DNA from: Chlamydiota bacterium
Lineage (GTDB): Bacteria > Chlamydiota > Chlamydiia > Chlamydiales > 2-12-FULL-49-11
DNA: 58,203 bases
Direction: 5' to 3'
NCBI GenBank assembly: GCA_947478685.1
Contig: CANJWO010000005.1
Location: 1-58,203, forward strand
Shown in pieces: positions 8,419-18,434 of the stretch. The notes beneath the pieces are model-generated. The model worked only from the letters and a program-made list of their open reading frames with translations, was not told the origin of the DNA and did not search any database. How positions within the stretch are numbered: position 1 is the first letter of the stretch; the number at the start of each line of letters is the position of its first letter. Both the position numbers and the translations under genes were made by a program.

Positions 8419-11256
8419 CTATATACGGTCAAGCTTGAGCTTGATTTCTGCTTCAGCCTGCTTTGTTTGTTCGAGGGACTCTTTTGTCTTTTCGACAAGC
8501 TCGGCTGGGGCTCTGGAGAGGAAGTCGGCATTTTGGAGTTTTTGCTCTAGTGACTGGAATTGCTTTGCAAGTTTGTCTAGTTCTTTTGAGAGTCTGATTT
8601 TCTCTTTTGCCTTAAGTTCAGCTGGTAGGGGGACAAAAATTTTGACTCCTCTTACGATGGCGGTTGCCCCGGCGGCTGACCCGAGATCGTGCATGTGGGA
8701 GGATTCGATATTTTGGATGCGGACAAGGGCGTGGAGGATTTGGCGGTGGTCGTAAATTAGTTTGAGGGTGGTATTATCATCACCAATAAGGTAGACGTCA
8801 ATGAAGTTGCCGGGGGGAATTTGGAGCTCTGCCCTGATATTACGCAATGAGTAGACAACTTCACAAACAAGGCCAAATTCTTCTTCTACCGCTTTTGAAA
8901 TATCAGAGGGGACTAGAACTTCTGGATAAGGAGCTACTATGCAGGCTTCTGATGTTAGTGCAGTCAAGGCATCAGCTAAATAAGGATCTATATTTTTTAA
9001 TGGTACCGAGCCCGCAAAGCGTCCTTTAAGAAGGGAAAAAATCTCTTCTGTAATAAAGGGTACAATTGGGTGCATAAGTCGAATGGAGGCCATAAGAACA
9101 ATAAGGAGAAGTTTCTGCTTATTGGTTCGGATTTCATTTGTCCCTGTTTTGCTAAATAAATAAGGTTTAGTTAATTCAAGGTAGTATGCACAAAACTCAT
9201 CCCAGAAAAATTCATAGATTTGTTTGGAGGCTTCATTAAAGTTATAACTTTTAATCTTATGATTTACGTCTTGGATCGTTTGACCTAGCCTTGAAAGGAT
9301 CCATTTGTCATCAAGTGTTAGGAGATCTGGCTTAAGGCTATTTTTAAGATCTTCGATGGTGAGTGGTGGTGCCCCTTTATCATTTTCTTCAAAATTTAGC
9401 GCAATAAATCTAGTGGCGTTCCAAAGCTTATTTGCAAAATTTTTGTACTCTTCAAAGCGTCTTCTATCAAGGTCGATCTGTCTTGCATGAGTTACACTTG
9501 AGATGAGGGCAAAACGCATTGCATCGGCACCATATTGGCTAATGATCTCAATTGGATCGATTACGTTCCCTTTTGATTTCGACATCTTCTCCCACTTGGA
9601 ATAGACATCAGAGGGTTGTGATTCGCCAATTTCAAATGCAAGTCGTTCTTTTGGTGGAACATAGGCAATGTTTCCGTCGTTACCTACTCGCCAGTATGAT
9701 TTTCCATAGATAAGGCCATGAATAAAAGTCTCCTCAAAAGGGACTTTTCCAGTTGCGTATTCTCCCATAAGGATCATTCGAGCAACCCAGAAAAATAGGA
9801 TGTCGTGACCGGTAATCAGAGTAGATGTTGGATAGAATGTCTTAAAATCATCTGTATTATCAGGCCATCCGAGTGTTGTGAGAGGCCATAGAGCTGATGA
9901 AAACCAAGTATCTAAAACATCTTCTTCTTGAACCCAAAGCTCAGGATTTTTTAAAACTTCTTCAGGAAGTCCCTCTTCGATATGACAAATCATGATCTCA
10001 GGATTTTCTTTATTGTACCAAACAGGAATTTGGTGGCCCCACCAAAGCTGTCTTGAAATACACCAATCCCGTAAATTTTCGATCCAATGGAAGTAGGTCT
10101 TCTCCCAATCTTTTGGGACAATTTTAACTTTTTCTGTCCGCACTGCATCAAGTAGCTTCTCTTTAAATGGTCCCATCTTAATAAACCACTGTTTAGAGAG
10201 ATAAGGTTGAATGATCGCTTTTGATCTGTAAGAAATGCCAACTCTCAAAGTGTGAGGCTCAATTTTTTCGATAAGATCAAGGGCGCTCATTTTAGCAATA
10301 ATAGCATTTCTGGCTTCATCTATTGTTTGCCCATTGATTGTTCCATCAGGGGCCAATATGTTAATCATAGGAAGATTGTGTCTTATTCCAATTTCATAAT
10401 CGTTAAAGTCATGAGCAGGAGTGATTTTAACAGCGCCCGAACCAAATGTTGGATCGACATAATGATCTGCAATAATAGGAATAAGTCTATCTGTAATTGG
10501 TAAGCGAATCTGTTTTCCGATAAGGTCTTTGTACCGTTCATCACTTGGCGATACGGCTACAGCTGTGTCTCCAAGCATTGTTTCGGGCCTGGTAGTTGCA
10601 ATAGTAATAAATCTATTTTTCTCACCTTCAATGGGATACTTAAAATACCAGAGAGAAGAGTTTTTCTCTTCATGTTCAACTTCATCATCAGCAATGGCGG
10701 TTTGCAAAAGAGGGTCCCAGTTGACTAAATAATCGCCGCGATAGATCAGTTTGTCGTTAAACATTTTTTTGAACATTGTTTTGACTGCTTTTGTCGATAC
10801 CTCGTCCATTGTGAATCGAAGCCTGGACCAATCAAGAGATGAGCCAAGTTTTTTTAGTTGGATTAGGATTTTATCTGCATATTCATCTTTCCAGAGCCAA
10901 ACTTGATTAAGAAATTCCTCTCTTGTAAAGTCGGTCTTTCGTTTACCAGTAGTTGCATAGAGGTGCCTTTCTACAACGGTCTGAGTTGAAATCCCGGCAT
11001 GATCGGTTCCTGGAATCCAAACTGTTTTATGCCCTTTCATCCGCATATAGCGGATAAGAATGTCCTGTATCGTATTTACTAAGGCGTGTCCCATATGAAG
11101 GACGCCTGTTACGTTTGGAGGGGGCAATATAATGCAAAAGGGGGCTTTTGTACTGTTTTTTTGAGGTTGAAAAAAGCCACTCTCTTCCCAGAAAAGATAC
11201 CATTTCTCTTCTATAAGCGAGGGATCATAGGCTGTGGGGAGATCTTTAATATTCAT
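8419..11256 (-). CDS. valS: valyl-tRNA synthetase
   Basis: This 945-aa class I synthetase charges tRNA-Val. The nucleotide-binding signature is seen as PPPNVTGVLHMGHAL near residue 45 and KMSKSKGNVIDP in the middle. A CP1 editing domain lies between them, an anticodon-binding domain follows, and the C-terminus is the coiled-coil arm typical of ValS (rich in Lys, Glu and Leu). I choose ATG 11256 because GAGG sits 4 bases upstream; an ATG at 11280 has no such site. The start overlaps the end of pknD by 11 bases, so the two are translationally coupled. The pknD-valS pair is also found in Chlamydia, as I recall. Confidence 0.96.
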   Translation of the reverse strand: MNIKDLPTAYDPSLIEEKWYLFWEESGFFQPQKNSTKAPFCIILPPPNVTGVLHMGHALVNTIQDILIRYMRMKGHKTVWIPGTDHAGISTQTVVERHLYATTGKRKTDFTREEFLNQVWLWKDEYADKILIQLKKLGSSLDWSRLRFTMDEVSTKAVKTMFKKMFNDKLIYRGDYLVNWDPLLQTAIADDEVEHEEKNSSLWYFKYPIEGEKNRFITIATTRPETMLGDTAVAVSPSDERYKDLIGKQIRLPITDRLIPIIADHYVDPTFGSGAVKITPAHDFNDYEIGIRHNLPMINILAPDGTINGQTIDEARNAIIAKMSALDLIEKIEPHTLRVGISYRSKAIIQPYLSKQWFIKMGPFKEKLLDAVRTEKVKIVPKDWEKTYFHWIENLRDWCISRQLWWGHQIPVWYNKENPEIMICHIEEGLPEEVLKNPELWVQEEDVLDTWFSSALWPLTTLGWPDNTDDFKTFYPTSTLITGHDILFFWVARMILMGEYATGKVPFEETFIHGLIYGKSYWRVGNDGNIAYVPPKERLAFEIGESQPSDVYSKWEKMSKSKGNVIDPIEIISQYGADAMRFALISSVTHARQIDLDRRRFEEYKNFANKLWNATRFIALNFEENDKGAPPLTIEDLKNSLKPDLLTLDDKWILSRLGQTIQDVNHKIKSYNFNEASKQIYEFFWDEFCAYYLELTKPYLFSKTGTNEIRTNKQKLLLIVLMASIRLMHPIVPFITEEIFSLLKGRFAGSVPLKNIDPYLADALTALTSEACIVAPYPEVLVPSDISKAVEEEFGLVCEVVYSLRNIRAELQIPPGNFIDVYLIGDDNTTLKLIYDHRQILHALVRIQNIESSHMHDLGSAAGATAIVRGVKIFVPLPAELKAKEKIRLSKELDKLAKQFQSLEQKLQNADFLSRAPAELVEKTKESLEQTKQAEAEIKLKLDRI

Positions 11257-13978
11257 GTGCCTCGATTTTAGAATAAACATTAGTTTTTTTCAATTTTCTT
11301 TCGAAATGAAGGACTTTTCCTTTTTTGCCAACGCAATGAAAGAAAAGGATTTGTTGTTTTAATAATTCGATCTGCTCCCAAGTAAATGATCTATTCTCCC
11401 ATCGTTTGAAGTGAGCAGGGCTTGTTTTAAGATAGTGGCCCAAAAGTGAGTAGATAGGAGGGTAGGCATAATCGATCGTCCCTTCAAAGTGGTTCGTCGC
11501 TGCTTCATAACCGTTTGTTGCGGCTAATAAGCAACCGGTTAAGAAAAAAAAGGGAGAGTGAAATTTTTCTAGGCACTCTCTCGGATATTTATTTAATATT
11601 AGAGCTGCCGCTTCAAAATCCTTTATAAAAAGATTTCCCCACACTTTTAGGATATCAAATTGTTTTTCATGAGAGGGGAATAGATGGGTAACTCTCCCTA
11701 ATATTTGGAGTAAATATTTTGCTTTTGAGCGCTCCACTAGGGAATAGAGATAAAAAAACATGTGTGCAGGTGAAAGTGCGAGTATCTCTTTTGGAGGAAA
11801 AACAAAAGATTCGTGGCCCAAAAATACAAGCGCATGGGTGATGTTTTCCTTCAAAAGCGGATTGGTCTCTTCCTTTAGGAATTCTTGAAGCGAGAGGTTT
11901 TTATTCAGCCAAAAAGCTAATTGAATAGCCATGTGCCTGTATAGCTCAGGTAAATTGTGTACCGATTTTGGTTCATGGATAAAAGGGAGGGTTTCAGCAT
12001 GTCCTAATAAGGTGTGGATAAGAGAGTGAGTCTCCCTATTTGCTAGAAGGTGGGGGAGTCTGTTTAATGTGAGAAGGGCAAAATGATAGACGGCTAAGCG
12101 ATCATTTTTAGCACTTTCATGAAGACGGAAATGAATTCGTTCTTCAAGTGGGTGAATGAGGGGGTGATTTTTGAATTTTCGAACACCCATTTCAAGGCAT
12201 TTAAGTTCCTCTTCTAATTCCCCCATTTTTCGATAGACAAGCGATTTTCCAAGATGTTCTAAAGGTTCACTAGGAGTGTTATGTAAAAGCTCAAAAGTTG
12301 TTAGTGCTTCTTCAAATAAATTAGTTCTAATAGAGCTGCTCTTCTCAAATTTTGCCTTTTCTAAAAGTGTGATCCCTATCCGAAAGATAGCCTCACGTCC
12401 TTCGGTTCTGCCGGAGAAAGATTTCGAAATTTTTTCATATTCAACAAGAGCTTCGCTAAAGTTTTTGCTCGCTAAGAAGGCGTCAGGAATTGAGAGGCAA
12501 TTGACCATCGCGTGGGGGCTGCCGATAAATATTTTAAAATCAGCAAGATTAAAGTCCATGTCTTGTACAAGAAGGCCCACATGCATACCGACGATGGGAA
12601 GGGAGTCTACATAGTTGATAACAATAGATTTATTTATGGAGAGTTTTACGTTTTGATCGATTTTCTCAATTTCGATAAATACTTCAGTCCCTGTTTCTAT
12701 AAATTGATCAGGGATCTCTAGAATGACAACATGAGAGCGATAAAGCTTGATTCCAGGATTTTTTTCAGAGCCAATCCAGATACAATATCCATCCTCTAAC
12801 CCCTCTCGCTCTTTTGGTTCAGGAATATTAAGTAGGAAGCCAATCCCTTCGGTCTCAATACTTGTAAAGGTCAATCTTGCCTCAAGCCGTTTATTTCCTG
12901 AAAAAGGGGTTTTTGAGATCATTAAAATGAACCATTGCATGATCTCAGTCGAACGGGTGATTGCAATTAATTTACTTAAAAGGACGTTCTCTTGAAGCTC
13001 CCAATCCTCTTTTCGGTTGATGTCTAGATTCTTAGAGAAAATCCAGTCGGGAAGGCCTGAATTATACCTCTCCACATCTCCAATCAACTCTTCAACATGA
13101 GAATACCGATTTGAAACCTCTTTGGCTAAACACTTTTTGGCAATATTAGAGAGTTGGTGAGGAATATCTCGGTAAGGGGCAACTTCTAAAGCGTCAATTA
13201 GAGTCTCAAATTTCTTTACCCGCCTATACTCTTTAATAGAGGGTCTATGGAAGGGCATTTTTAGCGTAAGTAGTTGATAAAGAATTACGCCGAGTGAATA
13301 AATATCCGTATGAATGTCAGCTGGTTTCCCTTCTACACGTTCAGGTGGCATGTAAGGGAGGGTTCCCATTACTTTTCCTGGATTTGTCAGCCCTTTTGGA
13401 ATATCGAGATCAAAAGGGAGGGGTGTATCAATTTCATGAAATGAACCGGCTAAGCCCCAATCAACAATTAAAACCTGCCCAAAATTTCCAACTAAAATAT
13501 TTTCAGGCTTTAAATCTCTGTGTAAAATCCCCTTTGAATGGCAATAAGCAATTGCATGGCAAACTTTTAAGAAAATATTCAAAAGCGCGTGCATGGAAAC
13601 GCCAATAGGATGGGGAATGCCCCCGGTTTTCTCCTTATGAAGAGTCTCTCTCAAAATATTTTTTAACGTCGTCCCAACAACATGCGGCATCACATAATAA
13701 AGCTCAGCTTCAGATTGATGGATTGAATAGACGGGGACAATTGAGGGGTGGCATAAAGAGGCAGTAATCTTAGCCTCCCTTAAAAACCTCTTCCGAATCA
13801 GATCATGATGGGTCAAATCAGGCTTAATCCTCTTAATCGCAACAGTTCTATCGCAATCGGGATCCTTGGCTAGAAAAACCTCTCCCATCCCTCCAAGCCC
13901 AAGCCTCTCTACCACCTCATAAGGTCCAATAGTCTTTGGCAAGGGAACAGTAGCTGTCTCTTTCGATGAATTCGTCAT
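11246..13978 (-). CDS. pknD: serine/threonine protein kinase PknD
   Basis: This 910-aa protein has an N-terminal Hanks-type kinase domain (about residues 18-310): glycine loop LGLGGMGEVF (26-35), VAIK lysine Lys49, catalytic HRDLKPEN (153-160), and DWG in place of DFG (Asp173). All catalytic residues are present. A region around 345-495 looks like a beta-sandwich of the LamG/concanavalin type, with alternating strands and a KLSINKSIVINY stretch. The remainder is helical and TPR-like. I see no membrane segment, so it may be cytoplasmic or type III-secreted. Length and position before valS match chlamydial PknD. The PP2C phosphatase at 37039-37809 is its likely counterpart. Confidence 0.93.
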   Translation of the reverse strand: MTNSSKETATVPLPKTIGPYEVVERLGLGGMGEVFLAKDPDCDRTVAIKRIKPDLTHHDLIRKRFLREAKITASLCHPSIVPVYSIHQSEAELYYVMPHVVGTTLKNILRETLHKEKTGGIPHPIGVSMHALLNIFLKVCHAIAYCHSKGILHRDLKPENILVGNFGQVLIVDWGLAGSFHEIDTPLPFDLDIPKGLTNPGKVMGTLPYMPPERVEGKPADIHTDIYSLGVILYQLLTLKMPFHRPSIKEYRRVKKFETLIDALEVAPYRDIPHQLSNIAKKCLAKEVSNRYSHVEELIGDVERYNSGLPDWIFSKNLDINRKEDWELQENVLLSKLIAITRSTEIMQWFILMISKTPFSGNKRLEARLTFTSIETEGIGFLLNIPEPKEREGLEDGYCIWIGSEKNPGIKLYRSHVVILEIPDQFIETGTEVFIEIEKIDQNVKLSINKSIVINYVDSLPIVGMHVGLLVQDMDFNLADFKIFIGSPHAMVNCLSIPDAFLASKNFSEALVEYEKISKSFSGRTEGREAIFRIGITLLEKAKFEKSSSIRTNLFEEALTTFELLHNTPSEPLEHLGKSLVYRKMGELEEELKCLEMGVRKFKNHPLIHPLEERIHFRLHESAKNDRLAVYHFALLTLNRLPHLLANRETHSLIHTLLGHAETLPFIHEPKSVHNLPELYRHMAIQLAFWLNKNLSLQEFLKEETNPLLKENITHALVFLGHESFVFPPKEILALSPAHMFFYLYSLVERSKAKYLLQILGRVTHLFPSHEKQFDILKVWGNLFIKDFEAAALILNKYPRECLEKFHSPFFFLTGCLLAATNGYEAATNHFEGTIDYAYPPIYSLLGHYLKTSPAHFKRWENRSFTWEQIELLKQQILFFHCVGKKGKVLHFERKLKKTNVYSKIEAHEY

Positions 13979-14255
13979 AAAATTGTATTGAAAGAGTACC
14001 AGGTAGAAGATTTAAACTCTCTATTTTTTATGTTAGAATTTCATTAAAGCTATTGATTTTGCTATAGATAGACCGCTTGTTTTGATCGCTTTATTCAAGC
14101 AATTCATCTTTAATCACTTGTTAAGTAATTTAACTGGGGTTCTTATTATATAAGATCTATGAATTTATAAGCGGTGTTAATTATTAAAATATATATATAG
14201 CGTTTATAGTATTTAATTAATTGCTTGTAATTGTTTTTTGTGGTTTGCATGAACT
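13979..14255. other. AT-rich intergenic gap, probable promoter region
   Basis: This gap separates the divergent starts of pknD and the glycosyltransferase at 14256. It is strongly AT-rich with a TATATATATAG run near 14190-14200, and presumably holds both promoters. No reading frame, RNA gene or clear repeat is seen. Confidence 0.4.
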
Positions 14256-15884
14256 ATGGACCCATTAAAAACGCCTTCTAGACCTGCCTCATCTTGTTCA
14301 GACTATGATTTAACCTCTTTAGATTCAGTTCGTAGTGGATCTGGCAGTCCAGGCTCAATTGACTCTGTTTCATCTGTAGATGTTTCTACTGATAAAACTG
14401 GTTCAAGTCACAGAGTTTTGATTATTCAAAACTATGCTGGCACAGGTGGTACAGAGGGTGTTGCAGAACAAATTATTGAGAGTGGTAATAATACATATTC
14501 CTTTTGTGAGCTTGTTAGTTCAGTATTGCGTTTTACAGGAACGGAAGGAAAAGTTTTATTTACAAGATCTGCGGAGGTTTTTTCTAGCGATGGCGGGGTA
14601 ATTAGAAAGGAAACAGAGATCACGCTTATGAAAAGCGATTCATTTCAAAAATCAGAAAAAGCTGGTATTGGTGATGGTGTTGTTCCGAAATTACGTGAGG
14701 TAGCGCTTAAAACGGGAGCAATTGGAGAACGTATAAAACAGAAAGTAAGGGAATCTGGAGGGAATTACTACAATTTAGAGCTTGCAGCAAGAACAGAAAC
14801 AAGTCCGGGAGCTGCAGCAGTAGGTATCCTTGATGAAAGTTATGAGGTTCATGAGACAGCTAAAAGAGAGCTTAAAAAAATAATTTTACGTGAGAATCCT
14901 GATCTTATTTATGTTGCTCAAGACCACGCTACAAGAGCTGTTATCGAAGTAGCTGGAGAAATTGGTAAACCTGTTGTATATGGCATTCATAGGGAAGATT
15001 TATCAACCACATCTTCAGATAAAGCAAAAAATGCTTGTGTTACATACAATGCGGAGGCATCACGGGAAGGTCAAATTGAAAAGATTATTGGATGTTCTAT
15101 TTCAGTTCTAGAAAATTTTAGGTCGGTCGGGGGGGAAGTTTCAGCAGATCGATTTCATATTGTTGAAAATGGGGTTGATTTTGATAAATTTCAGCGTCAA
15201 GAATCTTCCAGAATAAGATTTCGAGGTGATAACGGAATTTCAGGTGATGCAAAAGTGGTGACAATAGCTGGAAGATATTCCCCAGAAAAAGACTTTTTTA
15301 CTTTTATTCGAGCGGCTATTCAAGCATTGAAAATAGATCCAACGCTACATTTTGTAATGTGTGGAAGTAATGTTACTAGGGAAAATTCAGAGCTTCAAAG
15401 ATTTCTTGTGAGTGAATTAGAAAATGCTGGGCTTACAGAACTTTCTGATCAATTTCATTTACTAGGTTTTCAAGATATGCCTCGGGTATTTTCTGGATCA
15501 GATGTAGTAATGTCAACATCAGCGACAGAATCTTGGGGATTAACTCTTCTGGAAGGGGCTGCTGCTGGAAATATTATTGTTCATTCAGATGTTCCAGGTA
15601 TGAATCACGCAATGAAAGATGTAAGTCGAGAATTTAGGATACATCGAGAGGAAGTTGTTGGAGAGACTTTTGGATCTATAAAATGCCCTAAATTGACTGA
15701 TTCTTGTATAAGTGATTACGCAACAAAAATGTTACAGGCTGTTGAAGCAAGTAGTGATCCCTCAAGAATTAAAACATTTGTAGATAGAGCTAGAGAGTGT
15801 TCTATTGAAACGACCGTGGATTCGTATGAAAAAGTCTTTGATGAAGCTGTTACAAGTTTTACACGAGCTGCAGGTTCAGGTTAA
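14256..15884 (+). CDS. GT-B fold glycosyltransferase (family 4-like) with Ser-rich N-terminus
   Basis: This 542-aa protein opens with about 50 residues very rich in Ser, Asp and Thr and predicted disordered, a composition common in type III secretion signals. A GT-B enzyme follows: YAGTGGTEGVAEQI (about 60-73) at the acceptor side, VENGVDFDKF, GRYSPEKDF at the start of the donor domain, and SATESWGLTLLEGAAAG (about 428-444), which carries the Glu that contacts the nucleotide sugar. It is not closely related to the pair at 792 and 4515. The gene stands alone. It could modify surface glycans or, if exported, a host target; secretion is an inference from composition only. Confidence 0.75.
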   Translation: MDPLKTPSRPASSCSDYDLTSLDSVRSGSGSPGSIDSVSSVDVSTDKTGSSHRVLIIQNYAGTGGTEGVAEQIIESGNNTYSFCELVSSVLRFTGTEGKVLFTRSAEVFSSDGGVIRKETEITLMKSDSFQKSEKAGIGDGVVPKLREVALKTGAIGERIKQKVRESGGNYYNLELAARTETSPGAAAVGILDESYEVHETAKRELKKIILRENPDLIYVAQDHATRAVIEVAGEIGKPVVYGIHREDLSTTSSDKAKNACVTYNAEASREGQIEKIIGCSISVLENFRSVGGEVSADRFHIVENGVDFDKFQRQESSRIRFRGDNGISGDAKVVTIAGRYSPEKDFFTFIRAAIQALKIDPTLHFVMCGSNVTRENSELQRFLVSELENAGLTELSDQFHLLGFQDMPRVFSGSDVVMSTSATESWGLTLLEGAAAGNIIVHSDVPGMNHAMKDVSREFRIHREEVVGETFGSIKCPKLTDSCISDYATKMLQAVEASSDPSRIKTFVDRARECSIETTVDSYEKVFDEAVTSFTRAAGSG

Positions 15885-15951
15885 ATTTCTTTTAAATAAT
15901 ATTTGAGTTAAATTGGTGCTGGTGGTTTATCACGCAAGCTACTAAAATTTG

Positions 15952-16965
15952 ATGAATATGAAGAGACGGATTGTTTTGACAGGTGATAGGCCGACTGGGC
16001 CGCTTCATTTGGGCCATTATGTGGGCTCATTGAAGAAGAGAGTTGAGCTCCAGGAAACCTGTGAAACTTATATCATGCTTGCTGATGCTCAGGCAATTAC
16101 AGATAATTATGATGACATTAATAAGGTCAGAACGAACATACATGAAGTTGTCTGTGATTATTTAGCTGTTGGGATTGATCCGAAGAAGAGTCATATTTTT
16201 GTTCAGTCATGCGTGCATGAATTGCCTGAACTTGCCATGTTTTACATGAATCTTGTAACGATACAACATTTGGGTCACAATCCAACAGTGAAGGCAGAGT
16301 GCAAGATGCGTGGATTCAATGAAGGGGTTCCCGCAGGCTTCTATCTCTATCCAATTTTTCAAGTTGCAGACATTACAGCATTTAAGGCGGATCTTGTCCC
16401 GGTAGGTTTAGATCAAGCGCCGATGCTTGAGCTGACACGAGATATTGTTCGAAAGTTCAATAGCATATATAAAAAAGAGGTGCTTGTTAGTCCTGAGGCG
16501 ATCTATCCTAATTTGAAAGGGGCGCTCCCTGGAATTGATGGGCAGAAGATGTCTAAATCACTCGGAAATGCAATCTCACTTTCAGATGAACCTGATGTTG
16601 TCCTTAAGAAAGTAAAGAAAATTCAAAGTGATCCAGGGCGCAAATCTGCTACAGACCCGGGCGATCCGGAGAAGGCGTTAGCTTTTTCCTATCTCGACAT
16701 ATTCGATCCTGAATTTCTCTTTGTCGAAGAACTTAAAGAGCGTTATAGAAGGGGCGCAGTTTCAGACAAAGAGGTTAAAGATCGCCTTATTGATGTGCTT
16801 GAAGCCTTTCTTAATCCTATCCGAAATAGGCGAAAAGAATTTCACTCTGACCCTGAAGGTGTCCTGGCAATCATCAAAGAGGGGACTCGTATAGCTAAGC
16901 AAAAAGCTGCGACGACACTTCTCGAAGTCCGTTCCGCTATGGGAATCAACTATGGTAATTTCTAG
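15952..16965 (+). CDS. trpS: tryptophanyl-tRNA synthetase
   Basis: This 337-aa class I synthetase charges tRNA-Trp. The HIGH-type motif is GPLHLGHYVGS near residue 17 and the KMSKS loop is complete (KMSKSLGNAISLSDEP). The motif LDQAPMLELTRDI sits where the tryptophan and ATP sites meet. Length matches bacterial TrpRS. In-frame ATGs at 15952 and 15958 and a TTG at 15949 compete as starts and none has a strong ribosome binding site; I choose 15952. The gene is not in an operon. No attenuator or T-box is seen upstream. Confidence 0.95.
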   Translation: MNMKRRIVLTGDRPTGPLHLGHYVGSLKKRVELQETCETYIMLADAQAITDNYDDINKVRTNIHEVVCDYLAVGIDPKKSHIFVQSCVHELPELAMFYMNLVTIQHLGHNPTVKAECKMRGFNEGVPAGFYLYPIFQVADITAFKADLVPVGLDQAPMLELTRDIVRKFNSIYKKEVLVSPEAIYPNLKGALPGIDGQKMSKSLGNAISLSDEPDVVLKKVKKIQSDPGRKSATDPGDPEKALAFSYLDIFDPEFLFVEELKERYRRGAVSDKEVKDRLIDVLEAFLNPIRNRRKEFHSDPEGVLAIIKEGTRIAKQKAATTLLEVRSAMGINYGNF

Positions 16966-17204
16966 TAGACGATTTTGATGTTGCGGTTATTGAGTGAGGG
17001 AGCTTCTGATTCTTTGCTGAGATGGCACTTTTTTAGCTTGAGTAGTAGGATCAAACTAAGAAGGGGATTGCCTTTAACTTTTCTAAATATTTTTTTCATA
17101 AATCTAGTTTAGTTTATTGCGTTAATATTTATATCACTTTAATTACCAATCACATAGTTAAAATCTATTAGTTCGTTATAATAGTAGAAAAGGGCGAACT
17201 GGTT

Positions 17205-18434
17205 ATGGATTTATTTGAGCTGGATTTATTCGTTGATGCGATCAGCAAGTATCTTAAGTTGAACCAGCCATTTACTATTTTGCAGGAGAAAAAAGGGTTA
17301 ACTTGGGAACCTGCATATTCAGTTGAATCCAATAAAGATCTTGAATCGATTCAGATATTTTCTGACTACTTGATGGTTAATGTGGGCGTGCTCGATTTTA
17401 GAGCTCTGCCTGAAGAATATTTTTATAAAATCAGAGCTCTTGTAGATCTTTTAGATAGATTTATAAAGGATCGAAAAAAAAAACATAGTGGGCTCGGGGG
17501 TGAGCTTTTTGAAGAGGCTGAGCATAAAATTCTGGCACTCAGATTGGGAGGGAGGATTCACTATAAAGAGATTCGCTATATCGATAAGGAAATGTATAAC
17601 TTTATAAAAATTAATGGATTAGATCGTAAATTTTTTGCCTTAGGAATCCAGCTTCATTCAATATTAGCATTACCATTTGAAATAGAGGCAAATAGATATC
17701 AGGAAATTTTATGGAATGAGCTCCAAAGGCTTAATTTAACAGATAGTAGTGGAAGACTTTACGGATATAGATTTTTTTATAATGAGCAATTGCTTATGGA
17801 GACCAATACTGATTTTCTATTGACGGAAGAGTTTTCCGTTCTCTATCGAGGAATTACATTTTATCATCCAAGAAAGGCTTTGCATATAGCTCCGCTTGAT
17901 AAGCGAAGCTCCATAGAGTGGAAGCAGAAGAATTTATTAGAGGTTATTACCTTGAATAAGAGGGGAGCTCTATTTTTATTGCTCCGAAAAGAGGATGGAA
18001 ATATCTATTGTATCGGAGTGAATCGAGGAAAGCTTTCAGCTCCAGTGGATAGCTATTTTGGTACTTATAGATGTCGATATAAGATGGGTATTACAAAAGA
18101 GGAATTCAACTCGATCTTTGATATATTTGAGAGAGAAAAATACTACAAAAAAAGTCTGAACGAAAAAGGGCTCTTAAGTGTCATTCAGAATACCTTAAAC
18201 CTGCAGCCTTTGCCTGAGAAAATGTTAGTATCAAAGTATAGATTCTTAGCATATTTTATGCTGCCATACGGAATTATCAAGTTTTTTTGTAGGCGAAAAA
18301 AATATCCATGCTATGGATGGAAAGATGTCTTTATAAGACCTTATATAGTTTCAAGTATGAACAGAAAAAAGATAACTCGTTGGTTAGAGGAAGCTTCATT
18401 ATCGAGAAGCGGGGAAGATAAGTGCTTTGAATAA
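17205..18434 (+). CDS. unknown protein, paralog of the next gene; putative catalytic residues lost
   Basis: This 409-aa protein is related along its length to the following one: both have an N-terminal helical region, a shared ALRLGG/SLRLGG segment, an LRKEDGNIYCIG strand pair and a hydrophobic C-terminal stretch (about 345-362) followed by a basic run. Where the neighbour has His243 and Cys337, which look like a permuted papain-type catalytic pair, this protein has Ala255 and Leu323, so it is probably inactive as an enzyme. The two genes overlap by 8 bases and form an operon. The C-terminal hydrophobic segment may anchor it to a membrane. I know no named family. Confidence 0.7.
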   Translation: MDLFELDLFVDAISKYLKLNQPFTILQEKKGLTWEPAYSVESNKDLESIQIFSDYLMVNVGVLDFRALPEEYFYKIRALVDLLDRFIKDRKKKHSGLGGELFEEAEHKILALRLGGRIHYKEIRYIDKEMYNFIKINGLDRKFFALGIQLHSILALPFEIEANRYQEILWNELQRLNLTDSSGRLYGYRFFYNEQLLMETNTDFLLTEEFSVLYRGITFYHPRKALHIAPLDKRSSIEWKQKNLLEVITLNKRGALFLLLRKEDGNIYCIGVNRGKLSAPVDSYFGTYRCRYKMGITKEEFNSIFDIFEREKYYKKSLNEKGLLSVIQNTLNLQPLPEKMLVSKYRFLAYFMLPYGIIKFFCRRKKYPCYGWKDVFIRPYIVSSMNRKKITRWLEEASLSRSGEDKCFE

